NCBI GenBank assembly: GCA_025454425.1
Contig: JALOOL010000029.1
Coordinates: 1-52,250, forward strand
Direction of reading: 5' to 3'
Origin: Hydrococcus sp. Prado102
GTDB lineage: Bacteria; Cyanobacteriota; Cyanobacteriia; Cyanobacteriales; Microcystaceae
DNA: 52,250 nucleotides
Shown here: in pieces, positions 1 through 9,305 of the stretch
Layout: each line of letters starts with the position of its first letter
How positions within the stretch are numbered: position 1 is the first letter of the stretch
Program-made: the position numbers and the translations under genes
Notes under the pieces: model-generated
The model's input: only the letters and a program-made list of their open reading frames with translations
Database searches by the model: none
What the model was told of the DNA's origin: nothing

Positions 1-388
1 TGCGATCGCTTTTTAATAAATGTCATATCTAATGAGGGTAATTGCTATTTACTACGACTGGTATTAACTTATTGTAGACTGTCAAAAAATCTAATTGTAA
101 AGATCGATAAAAAAAGTGCGATCGTGCCTACAAATTATTGCTGACAATTTTGATTAGAGTCAACGATAGTTTATGTCTGCCAAAGTTCCTAAATTCAGAA
201 GAAATATCAAAGAAAAACAAGAATCTAACCTAGGTTGGGTAGGGACGAACCGCCGTTCGCCCTCACAAGCAATTTGATAAAAGGAAGGCATAAACCGCGA
301 TACAAGAAAAAAATTTTAAGAATGACCAATCAAGGAATAACAAATGACATAATTGATATCTGGTAATGTTTACTAGGAGATAAGAAGA
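1..388. other. Intergenic region with one palindromic repeat
   Basis: No convincing gene is seen here. Positions 239-263 hold a GC-rich imperfect palindrome (GGACGAAC-CGCC-GTTCGCCC core) of the type scattered through cyanobacterial intergenic DNA. The last part holds the AGGAG ribosome binding site at 375-379 for the next gene. Confidence 0.5.
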
Positions 389-1717
389 TTGACTACGCGC
401 GTCATTATCGTCCGTCACGGACAAAGTAGCTACAATGCCCAGCAGAAAATTCAAGGTCGTTGCGATGAGTCAGTCTTGACCGAAAAAGGTCGTCTCGATG
501 CCGAAACAGTCGGTGCTACCCTTAGTAAACTTAACATCGATGCTTTTTATTGCAGTCCCCTACAGCGGGCAAAAAGTACCGCCGAAATCATTCAAAAAAG
601 TTTTAAAAAGTCCCTCAACTTACAAGCAACCGATAAATTGATGGAAATCGACTTGCCACTGTGGGAAAATTTACCCAAATCGCAAGTCAAAGAACAATTT
701 CCAGAAGATTACCGATGCTGGAAAGAACGACCCCACGAATTCACAATGCTGCTGGGAGAACAAGAACATTTCCCCGTCCTCTCTCTCTACGAACAAGCGA
801 AGCAATTTTGGCAAGAAATTCTTTCCCAACATCAAGGACAAACCGTTTTAATCGTCGCGCACAACGGCATCAATCGCTGTTTACTTTTGAGTGCCTTGGG
901 AATGCCTCCCTCGCGCTATCATTCCATTCAACAATCCAACTGCTGTATCAACGTCTTGAATGCAGGCAGTTTAGACGAACCCATCCAGTTAGAATCGTTG
1001 AATCAACTTTCTCATTTGGGTAAATCCCTTCCTTCGCCGCGCCATCCCCACAAAGGGCCTCGTTTCTTATTAATTCGTCACGGCGAAACTCAGTGGAATC
1101 GCGAATCGCGCTTTCAAGGGATTCGAGATATTCCCCTCAACGATACGGGAAGGGAACAAGCAAAAAAAGCAGCAGATTTTCTTAAAGATGTAGCAATTGA
1201 TTTTGCTGTCAGCAGTCCCATGTTGCGCCCCAAAGAAACCGCCGAGATTATTCTTAAATCTCATCCCAATGTCAGTTTAGACCTTCAGGAACTCCTCAAA
1301 GAAATCGGTCACGGACTCTGGGAAGGGAAATTAGAGACAGAGATTGAAAGAGAATTTCCTGGTTTGTTGCAGCAATGGAAAGAAGCGCCAGAAACCGTAC
1401 AAATGCCGGAGGGAGAAAACTTACAACAGGTTTGGGATAGAGCGATCGCGTGTTGGAACGATCTAGTAAAATATTATGCTAATTCTACCGAACCGAGAAC
1501 GGGAATTGTTGTTGCACACGATGCCATCAACAAAGTAATTCTCTGCTATCTACTCGGTTTACAACCTGCCGATATTTGGAAGATTAAACAGGGAAATGGC
1601 GGCGTTAGCGTCATTGATTATCCTGACGGTGCAGAAGGAATGCCAGTTTTGCAGGCAATTAATCTGACTACTCATTTAGGGGGAATTTTGGATAAAACAG
1701 CAGCAGGGGCATTGTAA
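389..1717 (+). CDS. Tandem histidine-phosphatase (phosphoglycerate mutase-like) protein, two domains
   Basis: Member of the histidine phosphatase superfamily with two complete copies of the domain in one 442-residue chain. Domain 1 begins with IIVRHGQSSYN (catalytic His10) and has the second-half motif VAHNG; domain 2 begins with LIRHGETQWN (His231) and has VAHDA. Both keep the RHG and second-His signatures, so both could be active. Family members act on phosphoglycerate, sugar phosphates or phosphoserine; the substrate cannot be read from sequence. The start is a TTG supported by AGGAG at 375-379, 9 bases upstream; no better in-frame ATG is present. Two-domain versions annotated as phosphoglycerate mutase are familiar in cyanobacteria. 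Confidence 0.9.
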   Translation: MTTRVIIVRHGQSSYNAQQKIQGRCDESVLTEKGRLDAETVGATLSKLNIDAFYCSPLQRAKSTAEIIQKSFKKSLNLQATDKLMEIDLPLWENLPKSQVKEQFPEDYRCWKERPHEFTMLLGEQEHFPVLSLYEQAKQFWQEILSQHQGQTVLIVAHNGINRCLLLSALGMPPSRYHSIQQSNCCINVLNAGSLDEPIQLESLNQLSHLGKSLPSPRHPHKGPRFLLIRHGETQWNRESRFQGIRDIPLNDTGREQAKKAADFLKDVAIDFAVSSPMLRPKETAEIILKSHPNVSLDLQELLKEIGHGLWEGKLETEIEREFPGLLQQWKEAPETVQMPEGENLQQVWDRAIACWNDLVKYYANSTEPRTGIVVAHDAINKVILCYLLGLQPADIWKIKQGNGGVSVIDYPDGAEGMPVLQAINLTTHLGGILDKTAAGAL

Positions 1718-1923
1718 TATCAATTTCTCAAGCTATTTATAGCTGATTGGGAAAAGGGGAAGTCGAAAGTCGAAAGTCGAAAGTCGAAAGTACGGAACAA
1801 GAAAGGACATTTACTTTGAACTTTAAACTTCGATCGCTGATTGCTGATAAAAGCCTTCTGCCTTAAAACTGTAAGCTATGTACCGATTCTAAAAAAGAAT
1901 TGCTATAGAATAGCGATATACAG
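1718..1923. repeat. Intergenic spacer with heptamer tandem repeat and MITE-end-like sequence
   Basis: Positions 1762-1789 are four perfect tandem copies of GTCGAAA (STRR-type heptamer, also seen at 46017 and, in reverse complement, at 49120). Positions 1879-1905 (TGTACC...AAAAAGAATTGCTA) resemble the right terminal repeat of the MITE-like element at 10529-10616 and may be a decayed relative. Confidence 0.5.
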
Positions 1924-2403
1924 CTAGCAATCAAAGGCTGATTCAATGTAATTGTGTAGGGTTAATTGATATCCTGACAAAATAATAGGTTGATTAAAAG
2001 TAATAGATTGCTTAGCCGCGTCTAAAATTAATTCAGTGTCCGAGTTGGTTCGGATGGGTTGATGGCTTACTAATGCGACATCAAAACGACAGGTAAACTC
2101 AGCTAATTCTGGATTTTCGGACAGGAATAATGCTGCGGCACTACACAGTTTTGTCTGTTTTTGTGACGTAATTGATAAGATTCCATCGCCATCCCAATTA
2201 CCCTTTCCACGAGTCTTAATTTCAACAAAAGCTAGCGTTTGAGAAGATTGAGAGCAAGCAATTACGTCAATTTCGCCCCAACGACAAAGCCAGCGACGAT
2301 GTAGCGTTTCCCAATCTCGCATTTCTAACCATTGCGAGACTATTTGTTCTCCCAAGCGACCAATTTTATCTTTTGATTTGCGATCGCGCGTCATAAATGG
2401 CAT
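1924..2403 (-). CDS. YraN family (UPF0102) endonuclease-like protein
   Basis: A 159-residue protein with the UPF0102/YraN layout: GRLGEQIVSQWL near residue 15, GEIDVIA at 43-49 and FVEIKTR at 59-65. The E...D...ExK pattern is the restriction-endonuclease-like fold signature of this family. Its cellular role is not established; links to DNA processing are by fold only. It stands alone, convergent with the histidine-phosphatase gene and divergent from the pentapeptide gene 56 bp away, so the two may share a promoter region. An alternative in-frame start is Met4. Length is slightly longer than the usual 115-130 residues because of a short basic N-terminus and a C-terminal extension. Confidence 0.88.
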   Translation of the reverse strand: MPFMTRDRKSKDKIGRLGEQIVSQWLEMRDWETLHRRWLCRWGEIDVIACSQSSQTLAFVEIKTRGKGNWDGDGILSITSQKQTKLCSAAALFLSENPELAEFTCRFDVALVSHQPIRTNSDTELILDAAKQSITFNQPIILSGYQLTLHNYIESAFDC

Positions 2404-2516
2404 TCAATTCTTGATAGTATGGCAAGTGTATTAGTTATAACTTTTTTAATTTTTATATTATGTTGAGCGCGAGTTGCGATCGCATTGCCTATCGACGATT
2501 TTCAATTATTGCTGCA

Positions 2517-2993
2517 ATGGCGTCTAAATTCCTAATCTCTTTAATCGCGATCGCGTTAGTTTTCACTACATTGGTAGCGCCAGCGCAAGCAATAGATTAT
2601 GGCAGACGAAATTTAATAGAAAACGATTTTTCAGGTCAAGATTTGACCGATTCTCTGTTCGATCATGCCAATTTGCGAGGCGCTAATTTCAGCTATGCCA
2701 ATTTGCGAGGAGTGCGGTTTTTTGCTGCCAATTTAGAAGGAGCCAATTTTGAAGGGGCAGATTTAACGGGAGCCGACTTAGAATCGGCAAGATTAACTCG
2801 CACTAATTTTAGTAATGCTGTATTAGTGGGCGCTTTCGCTACCAATACGCTATTTAATGGTGCGATTATCGACGGAGCCGATTTTACTGATGTTCTATTG
2901 CGTCTCGATACAGAAAAAAAATTATGCGACATCGCCAAGGGAACTAATCCCGTGACTGGACGCAATACTCGCGATACTTTAAATTGTTTTTAA
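2517..2993 (+). CDS. Exported pentapeptide-repeat protein, thylakoid-lumen type
   Basis: Start chosen at the ATG at 2517, because [16 protein letters not shown] forms a clean signal peptide with an AQA cleavage site after residue 25; an upstream in-frame ATG at 2460 would add 19 residues before it. The mature part is a run of A(N/D)LxG pentapeptides (about residues 37-115), which fold as a right-handed quadrilateral beta-helix. The C-terminal tail has two cysteines (residues 137 and 157) that could form a disulfide. Layout and size resemble the lumenal pentapeptide proteins (TL15/TL17 type) of cyanobacteria and chloroplasts, whose function is poorly known. Lumen versus periplasm cannot be decided from the sequence. 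Confidence 0.85.
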   Translation: MASKFLISLIAIALVFTTLVAPAQAIDYGRRNLIENDFSGQDLTDSLFDHANLRGANFSYANLRGVRFFAANLEGANFEGADLTGADLESARLTRTNFSNAVLVGAFATNTLFNGAIIDGADFTDVLLRLDTEKKLCDIAKGTNPVTGRNTRDTLNCF

Positions 2994-3014
2994 ACTGTCG
3001 CGCTTTTAAATGAC

Positions 3015-3638
3015 TTACTGTTTTACAGCTATCACAGCATTACAGATGGCATCATAATCGGGGCGTTTAATTTCAGCCGAGCTTGAATAACCCCACGAAG
3101 ACAACAACCTTTTCGCTTCATCGTTGCCCAGTCCAGCTTGTTGAATCAGAGCAAACAAGCGTTTCCTCTGGGCTTGGCTAATTACTCCATTATTACTGCG
3201 ATCGCTTATTGCATAAAGCTTGTTTTGAGATTTTTCGGGGTCGTCCTCGCTTGGCAAGCAGAACATGAGTCGCACTGCATACTTAATGGCTCCAGTTTCG
3301 GCTTTATAAACTGCCTTATCGCCCGTGGGTTTATTGTCTTTATAACTCCAATCTTCAGCATATCCAGCAGCATGACACTCGATACTTTCTCCGGTTTCTG
3401 GGTCGGCACAAGTCAGCTTCACATTAACCCACGCTTGACCTCTATCGACTCGGCTATCGGTAACGCTAGCGTATAGAATTAATCCATTGGCATTGCAGGC
3501 TTCGCGTACTGGTTCAAGTACGTCAGAAGCAGTGGTATAAGAATACTTATGAAAATCATTTTTGCCACTTTTTTCAAGCGGTTTGAGTTGCTGTTGTACG
3601 GCGAAAAATTTTTGATATAACTTGGCAGAGCCGCTCAT
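3015..3638 (-). CDS. ERF family single-strand annealing protein
   Basis: A 207-residue protein with the ERF core: LYQKFFAVQQQLKPLEKSG at the N-terminus, then a conserved central block (KAETGAIKYAVRLMFCLPSE followed by DDPE). ERF proteins are phage recombinases that anneal complementary single strands, usually beside an SSB and an exonuclease. The C-terminal 60 residues (SQAQRKRLFALIQQAGLG) form a short helical tail seen in some ERF/Rad52-type annealing proteins. No other phage gene is visible nearby, so this is an orphan, either a prophage relic or a domesticated annealing protein. The ORF is intact and starts at an ATG with GGAGAC just upstream. Confidence 0.85.
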   Translation of the reverse strand: MSGSAKLYQKFFAVQQQLKPLEKSGKNDFHKYSYTTASDVLEPVREACNANGLILYASVTDSRVDRGQAWVNVKLTCADPETGESIECHAAGYAEDWSYKDNKPTGDKAVYKAETGAIKYAVRLMFCLPSEDDPEKSQNKLYAISDRSNNGVISQAQRKRLFALIQQAGLGNDEAKRLLSSWGYSSSAEIKRPDYDAICNAVIAVKQ

Positions 3639-3660
3639 TTAATTGTCTCCAAAGTGAAGA

Positions 3661-3690
3661 GGAGTGCTTCCGTTGCACGAAGAACACTCC
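3661..3690. terminator. Stem-loop between esterase and ERF genes
   Basis: GGAGTGCTTC pairs imperfectly with GAAGAACACTCC around a small loop. It lies downstream of the esterase gene (minus strand) and upstream of ERF. There is no strong T-run, so its terminator activity is uncertain. Confidence 0.35.
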
Positions 3691-3734
3691 ATACATTTGT
3701 ACTAATATTATAGGCCTAAAACTTTAGGTTCGCC

Positions 3735-4913
3735 TCAAGAAACCCCGAAGAAAAAACGTACCATCTCCAGCGAGGCATCAGGCCCCTTGGGATCGGTAAA
3801 CGAGCCATGAGGACTCCCGCCCGACCAGGCATGACCAGCACCGTGTACGAGCCACTGTTCCATAACGATGCGATCGCCCTTATCTCGATAGATAATGCGG
3901 GTGTAAGAGCGTCCATTAGGCACTTGTTGCTGATTTTTACTAGCACGCAAATTTTTCTCGCCCCATTGCCCTAGTACTTGCTCTGCGTTACATTGGTTAA
4001 CCGTCGTATCGCGATCGCCATGAAACACGATAGTTGGGACGAACTGGGTTTGGCGGCGATGGTTATCGGTCTGTTTTCCCTTTTGCATGGCAGCAAAGGC
4101 AGATGGGAGATCGCGAGCAGCACCGTATGCTAAACCAGAATGAACGCCAATAGCAGCGTAGAGTTCAGGATAGAGAGCGCCCATAGTAGCAGCCATCGCC
4201 CCGCCAGCCGATAGCCCTGCTACATACACTCGTTCGGCATTAATGTTATAAGTGCTAGCAATCTGCTTGGTAATGCCAGCAATAATAGAAGGTTCGCCAC
4301 GCCCCCTTTGCTGGTCGCTGGACTTAAACCAATTCCAACACTTAGACGGGTTGGCAGCATTGTTTTGCGTGGGATAAACGACGAAGAACTGTTGGTTTTC
4401 TGCAATGATATTCATTCGGCTACCTGCCGCGAAATCGTCAGGATTTTGCGAACAGCCATGCAGCATAACTACCAAAGGCAATGCCTGTCCGCTATACCCG
4501 CTGGGAATGTATAGCTTGTAGCTGCGGGTTCCCGCTTGGTTGCTATAAGACCCATCAATAAATTGTCCTCTTGCTAAAACCTCGTTACGTTTGCTTTCTT
4601 GAGGCGCGTGTTGCTCGTTTTTATGCCTATTATTTTGATGGCGCGATGCTTGCTCTTTTTGGTTGTATTTATCTGTCAGTATTCCTTTTGCCTTTTTTAA
4701 TAATCCTGCCACACCAGAAGAGCGGTTTGGTGGAGTTTCGTCAACGGCTTGGAAAGGTACGTCAATTGCTTCATTACTATCTGAAGTATCTTGTGCCGAT
4801 CGCATTCCTCCAAGCGTGCGTTGGATCAGAGCAGTTGCCTCTTTTAACTTACCCGCTCGCGTGAGTCGGGTGGCTTCAGCCATTTGAGTCTTCATTCGGT
4901 CATTTATCCCCAT
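3735..4913 (-). CDS. PHB depolymerase family esterase (alpha/beta hydrolase)
   Basis: A 392-residue alpha/beta hydrolase. After a 115-residue variable N-terminal part, the hydrolase core has LVVMLHGCSQNPDDFA (oxyanion region, residues 148-162), the nucleophile elbow GLSAGG (Ser235), HGDRDTTV (Asp300/302) and GAGHAWSGG (His361), which together form the Ser-Asp-His triad. Cys154 and Cys192 match a cysteine pair often seen in this family. It resembles the esterase/PHB depolymerase family that also includes feruloyl esterases. No signal peptide is evident, which suggests an intracellular enzyme on short polyesters or other esters. The N-terminal segment (MAEATRLTRAGKLKEATALI) is typical of intracellular family members. 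Transcribed alone. Confidence 0.87.
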   Translation of the reverse strand: MGINDRMKTQMAEATRLTRAGKLKEATALIQRTLGGMRSAQDTSDSNEAIDVPFQAVDETPPNRSSGVAGLLKKAKGILTDKYNQKEQASRHQNNRHKNEQHAPQESKRNEVLARGQFIDGSYSNQAGTRSYKLYIPSGYSGQALPLVVMLHGCSQNPDDFAAGSRMNIIAENQQFFVVYPTQNNAANPSKCWNWFKSSDQQRGRGEPSIIAGITKQIASTYNINAERVYVAGLSAGGAMAATMGALYPELYAAIGVHSGLAYGAARDLPSAFAAMQKGKQTDNHRRQTQFVPTIVFHGDRDTTVNQCNAEQVLGQWGEKNLRASKNQQQVPNGRSYTRIIYRDKGDRIVMEQWLVHGAGHAWSGGSPHGSFTDPKGPDASLEMVRFFFGVS

Positions 4914-5021
4914 AACTCTCCTTGGTTAAATATTCGAGCCAAATTAATTACAAAATCGTCTGTCTATTTCCTGTTGCCTGTTGCCTCTCATCAAGGTAAA
5001 AATTTAATTTCGTCGAACTAC

Positions 5022-5417
5022 TTATCTAATTCGATCTGCTAAGGCAGCTTTTACTTCTGTACTCGCCCGCAATGCTCCTAGCACCACTAAAGAATCAATG
5101 GTGGATAAAGCTAGTTCGGGAGATATGTCATCAGCAAGGATCGCTAACCCTAACACCTTAATTTGAAGTTTTTGTCCGGTTGCTCGTACTGCCTCTAGGT
5201 CGCGACGGGTGTATTGTTGCAAACCAAGTACGAGGGTTTTGCGGGCAACGGTTTGTTTAATTGTTTCGGCATGGGTGGCGATTTGGTTGCGGATCGCCGT
5301 GCGAATAAAGTCGGTACGGTTAGAATAAAATCCTTCCTGTACCAATAAATCGATTTGTCCGAGATCCACAAAGCCCAAGTTGATTGTAATTTTTTCGGTT
5401 TCTCCTACTTTTACCAT
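5022..5417 (-). CDS. Ribbon-helix-helix (CopG-type) transcriptional regulator
   Basis: Residues about 8-50 (EKITINLGFVDLGQIDLLVQ, then SNRTDFIRTAIRNQI) are a ribbon-helix-helix DNA-binding domain: a strand for the major groove followed by two helices. Residues about 80-131 form a second, hydrophobic, repeat-like region of unknown function. There is no toxin gene beside it, so an antitoxin role is not supported. It is divergent from the radical SAM gene. Its start codon lies inside the first of three ACCATC repeats spaced exactly 11 bp apart (5413, 5424, 5435), next to a perfect palindrome, which points to autoregulation. The ATG at 5415-5417 has only a weak upstream ribosome binding site. Confidence 0.85.
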   Translation of the reverse strand: MVKVGETEKITINLGFVDLGQIDLLVQEGFYSNRTDFIRTAIRNQIATHAETIKQTVARKTLVLGLQQYTRRDLEAVRATGQKLQIKVLGLAILADDISPELALSTIDSLVVLGALRASTEVKAALADRIR

Positions 5418-5455
5418 CCTAACACCATCCCAATACCATCTACATAGATGGTATT
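5413..5455. promoter_or_regulatory. Operator-like array: phased ACCATC repeats plus palindrome
   Basis: ACCATC occurs at 5413, 5424 and 5435 (11-bp spacing, one helical turn) and as GATGGT at 5447-5452. Positions 5432-5442 and 5445-5455 are perfect 11-bp inverted arms around CA. RHH dimers bind short tandem or inverted sites side by side, so this is a likely operator for the adjacent RHH gene and perhaps for the divergent radical SAM gene. Confidence 0.6.
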
Positions 5456-5572
5456 ATAACGCGCGATCGAGAGTGAAAACCCAACAAAGAATGGGGTAAT
5501 AGCTCCCTGTTCAAAGTGGTTTTAAGGCAATTAAGATCGAAATATGTCACTTCAAGGACAACAAGCTTCTCA

Positions 5573-6649
5573 ATGACAAATAGCTTAATTTCCTACAAGC
5601 CAGAAATTCGCTCGGCGCGTTTGTGGATGCCAGAGCGCGTTATCTTTACTCCCGCAGCTTTAGAAGAGCCATACGCTCAGCGAATTTTAGCGCGGGTACA
5701 AGCCCTGAATCTGCCTGTAGAAGAATTGCCGCGCAACCGCTTGACAGGTTTGAGGGGAGAGAGCGATCGCGAAACCTACGACATTTCTAAGCGCACTCTC
5801 GCCATCGTCACCGCACCGCCAAGTGCATTTAAGCTCAGTCCCATTCCCCCGTCTGCCGACTGGCAGTTTCATATCGCCGAAGGCTGTCCCGCGCACTGTC
5901 AGTATTGTTACTTGGCAGGAAGTTTGTCCGGGCCGCCCGTCATCCGCGCTTTTGCTAACTTGCCTCAGATTTTAGACAATCTTGCTGCTTACGAAAAACC
6001 AGATCGAGCGACCACCTTTGAGGTTAGCTGTTATACCGATCCGTTAGGGATCGAACACCTTACCGGAAGTCTTGCCGAGTCCATTCGCTACTTTGGAGAG
6101 CGAGACAATGGCTATCTGCGTTGGGTGTCTAAATTTGATGCGGTGGATAACTTGCTCGACTTACCCCATAACGGTCATACGCGCTGCCGCTTTAGCGTCA
6201 ATGCCGCACCCGTATCCGGTCGATTTGAAGGCGGTACGGCTTCGGTAGGGGCGAGATTGCAGGCTTTGAGGAAGCTGGCATTACCGCGATCGCAAGGTGG
6301 CGGGGGTTATCCAGTGGGTTTGGTCATCGCACCGATTATGGCAATGGATGATTGGGAGATGCACTATAGTCGTCTTCTCGATGAGATTGAGGCGGCGATC
6401 GATTTTGATTGCGATCTTACTTTTGAGCTAATTTCACACCGTTTTACGCCCAACTCAAAAGATGTTCTGATGTCTTGGTATCCTCACACCAAGCTGGACA
6501 TGGACGAATCGAAGCGCACCGTCAAGCGCAATAAGTTTGGCGGCACTAAGTACGTTTACGACAGCGACACGATGAAAACACTACGCCAATTCTTCGAGCG
6601 AGAAATTCAAAGGCGCTTTCCTAATGCTCGCATTCTCTATTGGACTTAA
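5573..6649 (+). CDS. Spore photoproduct lyase-like radical SAM protein
   Basis: With the start at the ATG at 5573 the protein has 358 residues. It has the SPL-family radical SAM motif CxxxCxxC as GCPAHCQYCYL (Cys105, 109, 112) for a 4Fe-4S cluster and SAM. FEVSCYTDPLGIEHLTG places Cys153 where spore photoproduct lyase has its hydrogen-atom-donor cysteine. The C-terminal blocks FELISHRFT and GGTKYVYD also match the family. SPL repairs the thymine dimer 5-thyminyl-5,6-dihydrothymine in Bacillus spores; cyanobacteria do not sporulate, so the substrate is unknown, with DNA photolesion repair the simplest guess. A GTG at 5516 would add 19 residues. Divergent from the RHH regulator, whose operator-like array is 118 bp upstream of the ATG. 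Confidence 0.85.
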   Translation: MTNSLISYKPEIRSARLWMPERVIFTPAALEEPYAQRILARVQALNLPVEELPRNRLTGLRGESDRETYDISKRTLAIVTAPPSAFKLSPIPPSADWQFHIAEGCPAHCQYCYLAGSLSGPPVIRAFANLPQILDNLAAYEKPDRATTFEVSCYTDPLGIEHLTGSLAESIRYFGERDNGYLRWVSKFDAVDNLLDLPHNGHTRCRFSVNAAPVSGRFEGGTASVGARLQALRKLALPRSQGGGGYPVGLVIAPIMAMDDWEMHYSRLLDEIEAAIDFDCDLTFELISHRFTPNSKDVLMSWYPHTKLDMDESKRTVKRNKFGGTKYVYDSDTMKTLRQFFEREIQRRFPNARILYWT

Positions 6650-6677
6650 TCGATAATCATATAAAAATTGTTTAGTT

Positions 6678-6710
6678 GCGATCGCATTGGCATCGATGCG
6701 ATCGCTTTTT
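6678..6710 (+). terminator. Intrinsic terminator built from two HIP1 octamers
   Basis: GCGATCGCAT (6678-6687) and ATGCGATCGC (6696-6705) are perfect 10-bp inverted arms around TGGCATCG, followed by TTTTT. This is a textbook intrinsic terminator for the radical SAM gene, and each arm contains the HIP1 octamer. Confidence 0.7.
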
Positions 6711-6794
6711 ACACTGGCACTTCCCGACTCCCACACTCCCGATCGCTATTATTGATAAAATGGTCAAGCTAAGGTAGGTAAAAGCAACGAATCG

Positions 6795-9230
6795 ATGAAA
6801 ATTTCTGTAAATTGGCTGCGGGAACTAATAGATATAGCGATCGCTCCCGAAGAATTAGCCGAAACATTAACGATAGCTGGCTTAGAAGTAGAAGAACTTG
6901 AAGATCGTCGCCAATTAGCCAATGGAGTTGTTATAGGAAAGATCGTCGATCGCCAACCCCATCCTAACGCTGATAAACTAAGCGTTTGTCAAGTCGATGT
7001 CGGTCAAGAAACGCCTTTAAATATCGTCTGCGGCGCACCCAACGCGCAAGCGGATATTTTTGTCCCCGTGGCGACTCCCAACACTTATTTACCTGCCATT
7101 GACCTCAAAATTCGTCCGACTAAACTACGCGGCGTTCGTTCGGAAGGGATGATTTGTTCTCTCGCGGAATTGGGGTTAGAAAAGGAATCGGAAGGCATTC
7201 ACATTTTCTCGGACGACAATCTGAAATTGGGTTCAGACGTTCGCCCGCTGTTGGGTTTGGACGATGTAATTATCGATATCTCGCCAACGGCTAATCGTGC
7301 GGATGCGCTGAGTATGGTAGGCGTGGCGCGGGAAGTTGCTGCCCTTACGGGTGCTTCGCTACACCTTCCTCAAGTCGCTACCGCGTCTATCGAGTCGGGA
7401 GATAAGATTTTAAGCGTACAAGTTGAGGATAAACAAGCTTGTCCGGCTTATTTTGGCACGGTCATTGAAGGCGTTAAAATTGCACCGTCTCCGAAATGGT
7501 TGCAGCAACGATTGCAAGCTGCTGGAGTTCGACCGATTAATAACGTGGTTGACGTAACCAATTATATTCTTTTGGAATGGGGTCAACCGCTTCACGCTTT
7601 CGATCGCGATCGCCTTCAATCTTTTGCAGGCGGTAATGACTTGACAATTTGCGTTCGATATGCTAAAGAAAATGAATCTTTCAAAACGCTCGACGGTCAA
7701 ACGCGATCGCTCAAAGCCCAAAACCTGTTAATTACCGCCAACGATCGCCCCGTTGCGCTAGCAGGAGTCATGGGAGGCGAAGAAACAGAAGTATACGAAG
7801 GAACGCAAAACCTCGTCCTAGAAGCAGCCCTTTTCGATCCCGTCGTCACGCGACGTTCTTCTCGCGCTCAAAGTCTGCGTACAGAATCCTCTGCTCGTTA
7901 CGAACGAGGAGTAAACCAAGCCGAATTAGAGACGGCTTGTAATAGAGCGATCGCGCTTATCGTCGAACTAGCAGGCGGTACGCCAATCGCTCAAACCGCA
8001 GCCGACGCGCGGGCAAATTTATCGAACCAATTTATCGAATTGCGACTCGATCGCCTCAATCGAGTATTAGGAAATGTTAAAAAGGGAAATGCGATCGGAC
8101 AAATCGAAGCCGAAGATGTCGAGCGAATCCTTACCGATTTGGGCTGTAGGTTAGAACCAGTAGCGGGTAAGAATAACGTTTGGACGGTTATCGTTCCTCC
8201 GTATCGCTATCGGGATTTAGAAAGAGAAATCGATCTAATCGAAGAAGTCGCCCGTCTCTACGGTTACGATCGCTTCCTCGACAAACTTCCCGACAAAACC
8301 GAACCCGGCAGACTCTCTACTGAAGAGCGAGTTCAGCGCCAGCTTAGAGAAGCGTTTCGCGCCGTCGGACTTACCGAAGTCGTTCAATATTCCCTCGTCA
8401 AACCAGAAAAAGAGGAAGTCGTCATCGCTAATCCCCTTTTCGTCGAATATTCTGCTTTGCGGACGAATCTACTCGATGGATTAATTAATGCCTTCGAGTA
8501 TAACCAGTCTCAGGGGAATAGAGGGTTAGATGCTTTTGAAATTGGTCGAACCTTCCGGCGATCGGCACAGAATATAGAAGAGGTCGATTTAGTGGCGGGA
8601 ATTGTAGGCGGCGATTCGATCGGCGAAGGGCGCTGGACGAGAAGCGGGAAAACTTTGCCGATGACTTGGTACGAAGCCAAAGGACTTTTAGAAAACGTCT
8701 TCGATCGCCTGGGATTATCGGTAGAATATCAAAGCGATAGCAAAGATAGCCGCTTGCACCCCGGACGTACTGCTTCTTTGTGGTTGGGTGGCAAGCGTTT
8801 GGGCAGTTTTGGACAACTGCATCCTCAACTGAGACAGGAAAAAGGATTGTTAGATGCGGTTTATGCTTTTGAGTTGAGTTTTAGCATCTTATTAGACGCA
8901 CTGACTCGTCAAGAGTTACTGACTCCGCATTTTCGTCCTTATTCTACCTATCCAGCCCTAGAACGGGATTTGGCATTTTTTGCCCCCGTTAAAGTATCCG
9001 TCGCCGAGTTAATTAAAGAAATGAAGAAAGCAGGTGGCGATTTACTCGACAAGGTAGAATTGTTCGATGAATATCGCGGCGAAAACGTCCCTGACGGTCA
9101 AAGGAGTTTAGCTTTTAGTCTTGCATATCGAACGGGCGATCGCACGCTTACCGATGAAGAAATCGAACCCATCCACAACAAAATCCGAGAGGCGTTAGTC
9201 GCTCGATTTAACGTTACTCTTCGGAGTTAG
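6795..9230 (+). CDS. pheT: Phenylalanine--tRNA ligase beta subunit
   Basis: An 811-residue PheRS beta chain of normal bacterial length. It opens with [14 protein letters not shown]. Residues about 40-150 are the EMAP/tRNA-binding domain ([34 protein letters not shown]). The B3/B4 editing domain follows, then B5 ([20 protein letters not shown]), the catalytic-like core, and the C-terminal anticodon-binding FDX-ACB domain ([33 protein letters not shown]). It pairs with the alpha subunit PheS to charge tRNA-Phe. pheS is not adjacent, as is usual in cyanobacteria. ATG start with the weak upstream site GGTAGGTAAAAG. Confidence 0.98.
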   Translation: MKISVNWLRELIDIAIAPEELAETLTIAGLEVEELEDRRQLANGVVIGKIVDRQPHPNADKLSVCQVDVGQETPLNIVCGAPNAQADIFVPVATPNTYLPAIDLKIRPTKLRGVRSEGMICSLAELGLEKESEGIHIFSDDNLKLGSDVRPLLGLDDVIIDISPTANRADALSMVGVAREVAALTGASLHLPQVATASIESGDKILSVQVEDKQACPAYFGTVIEGVKIAPSPKWLQQRLQAAGVRPINNVVDVTNYILLEWGQPLHAFDRDRLQSFAGGNDLTICVRYAKENESFKTLDGQTRSLKAQNLLITANDRPVALAGVMGGEETEVYEGTQNLVLEAALFDPVVTRRSSRAQSLRTESSARYERGVNQAELETACNRAIALIVELAGGTPIAQTAADARANLSNQFIELRLDRLNRVLGNVKKGNAIGQIEAEDVERILTDLGCRLEPVAGKNNVWTVIVPPYRYRDLEREIDLIEEVARLYGYDRFLDKLPDKTEPGRLSTEERVQRQLREAFRAVGLTEVVQYSLVKPEKEEVVIANPLFVEYSALRTNLLDGLINAFEYNQSQGNRGLDAFEIGRTFRRSAQNIEEVDLVAGIVGGDSIGEGRWTRSGKTLPMTWYEAKGLLENVFDRLGLSVEYQSDSKDSRLHPGRTASLWLGGKRLGSFGQLHPQLRQEKGLLDAVYAFELSFSILLDALTRQELLTPHFRPYSTYPALERDLAFFAPVKVSVAELIKEMKKAGGDLLDKVELFDEYRGENVPDGQRSLAFSLAYRTGDRTLTDEEIEPIHNKIREALVARFNVTLRS

Positions 9231-9305
9231 TTAATGCTTCCCTGTACGAGATAAGAAATAGAGGTTCCTTTGCGATCGCTCATTTCAATGTGTAAATTAA
9301 ATTTC

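Noticed and set aside
661..1023. Overlapping ORF inside the histidine-phosphatase gene
   Set aside because: It lies in another frame of a clearly coding gene, and its Arg/Ser-rich composition is typical of a shadow frame.
5022..5417. RHH gene as antitoxin of a toxin-antitoxin pair
   Set aside because: No small toxin-like gene is adjacent; the neighbours are an esterase and a radical SAM enzyme.
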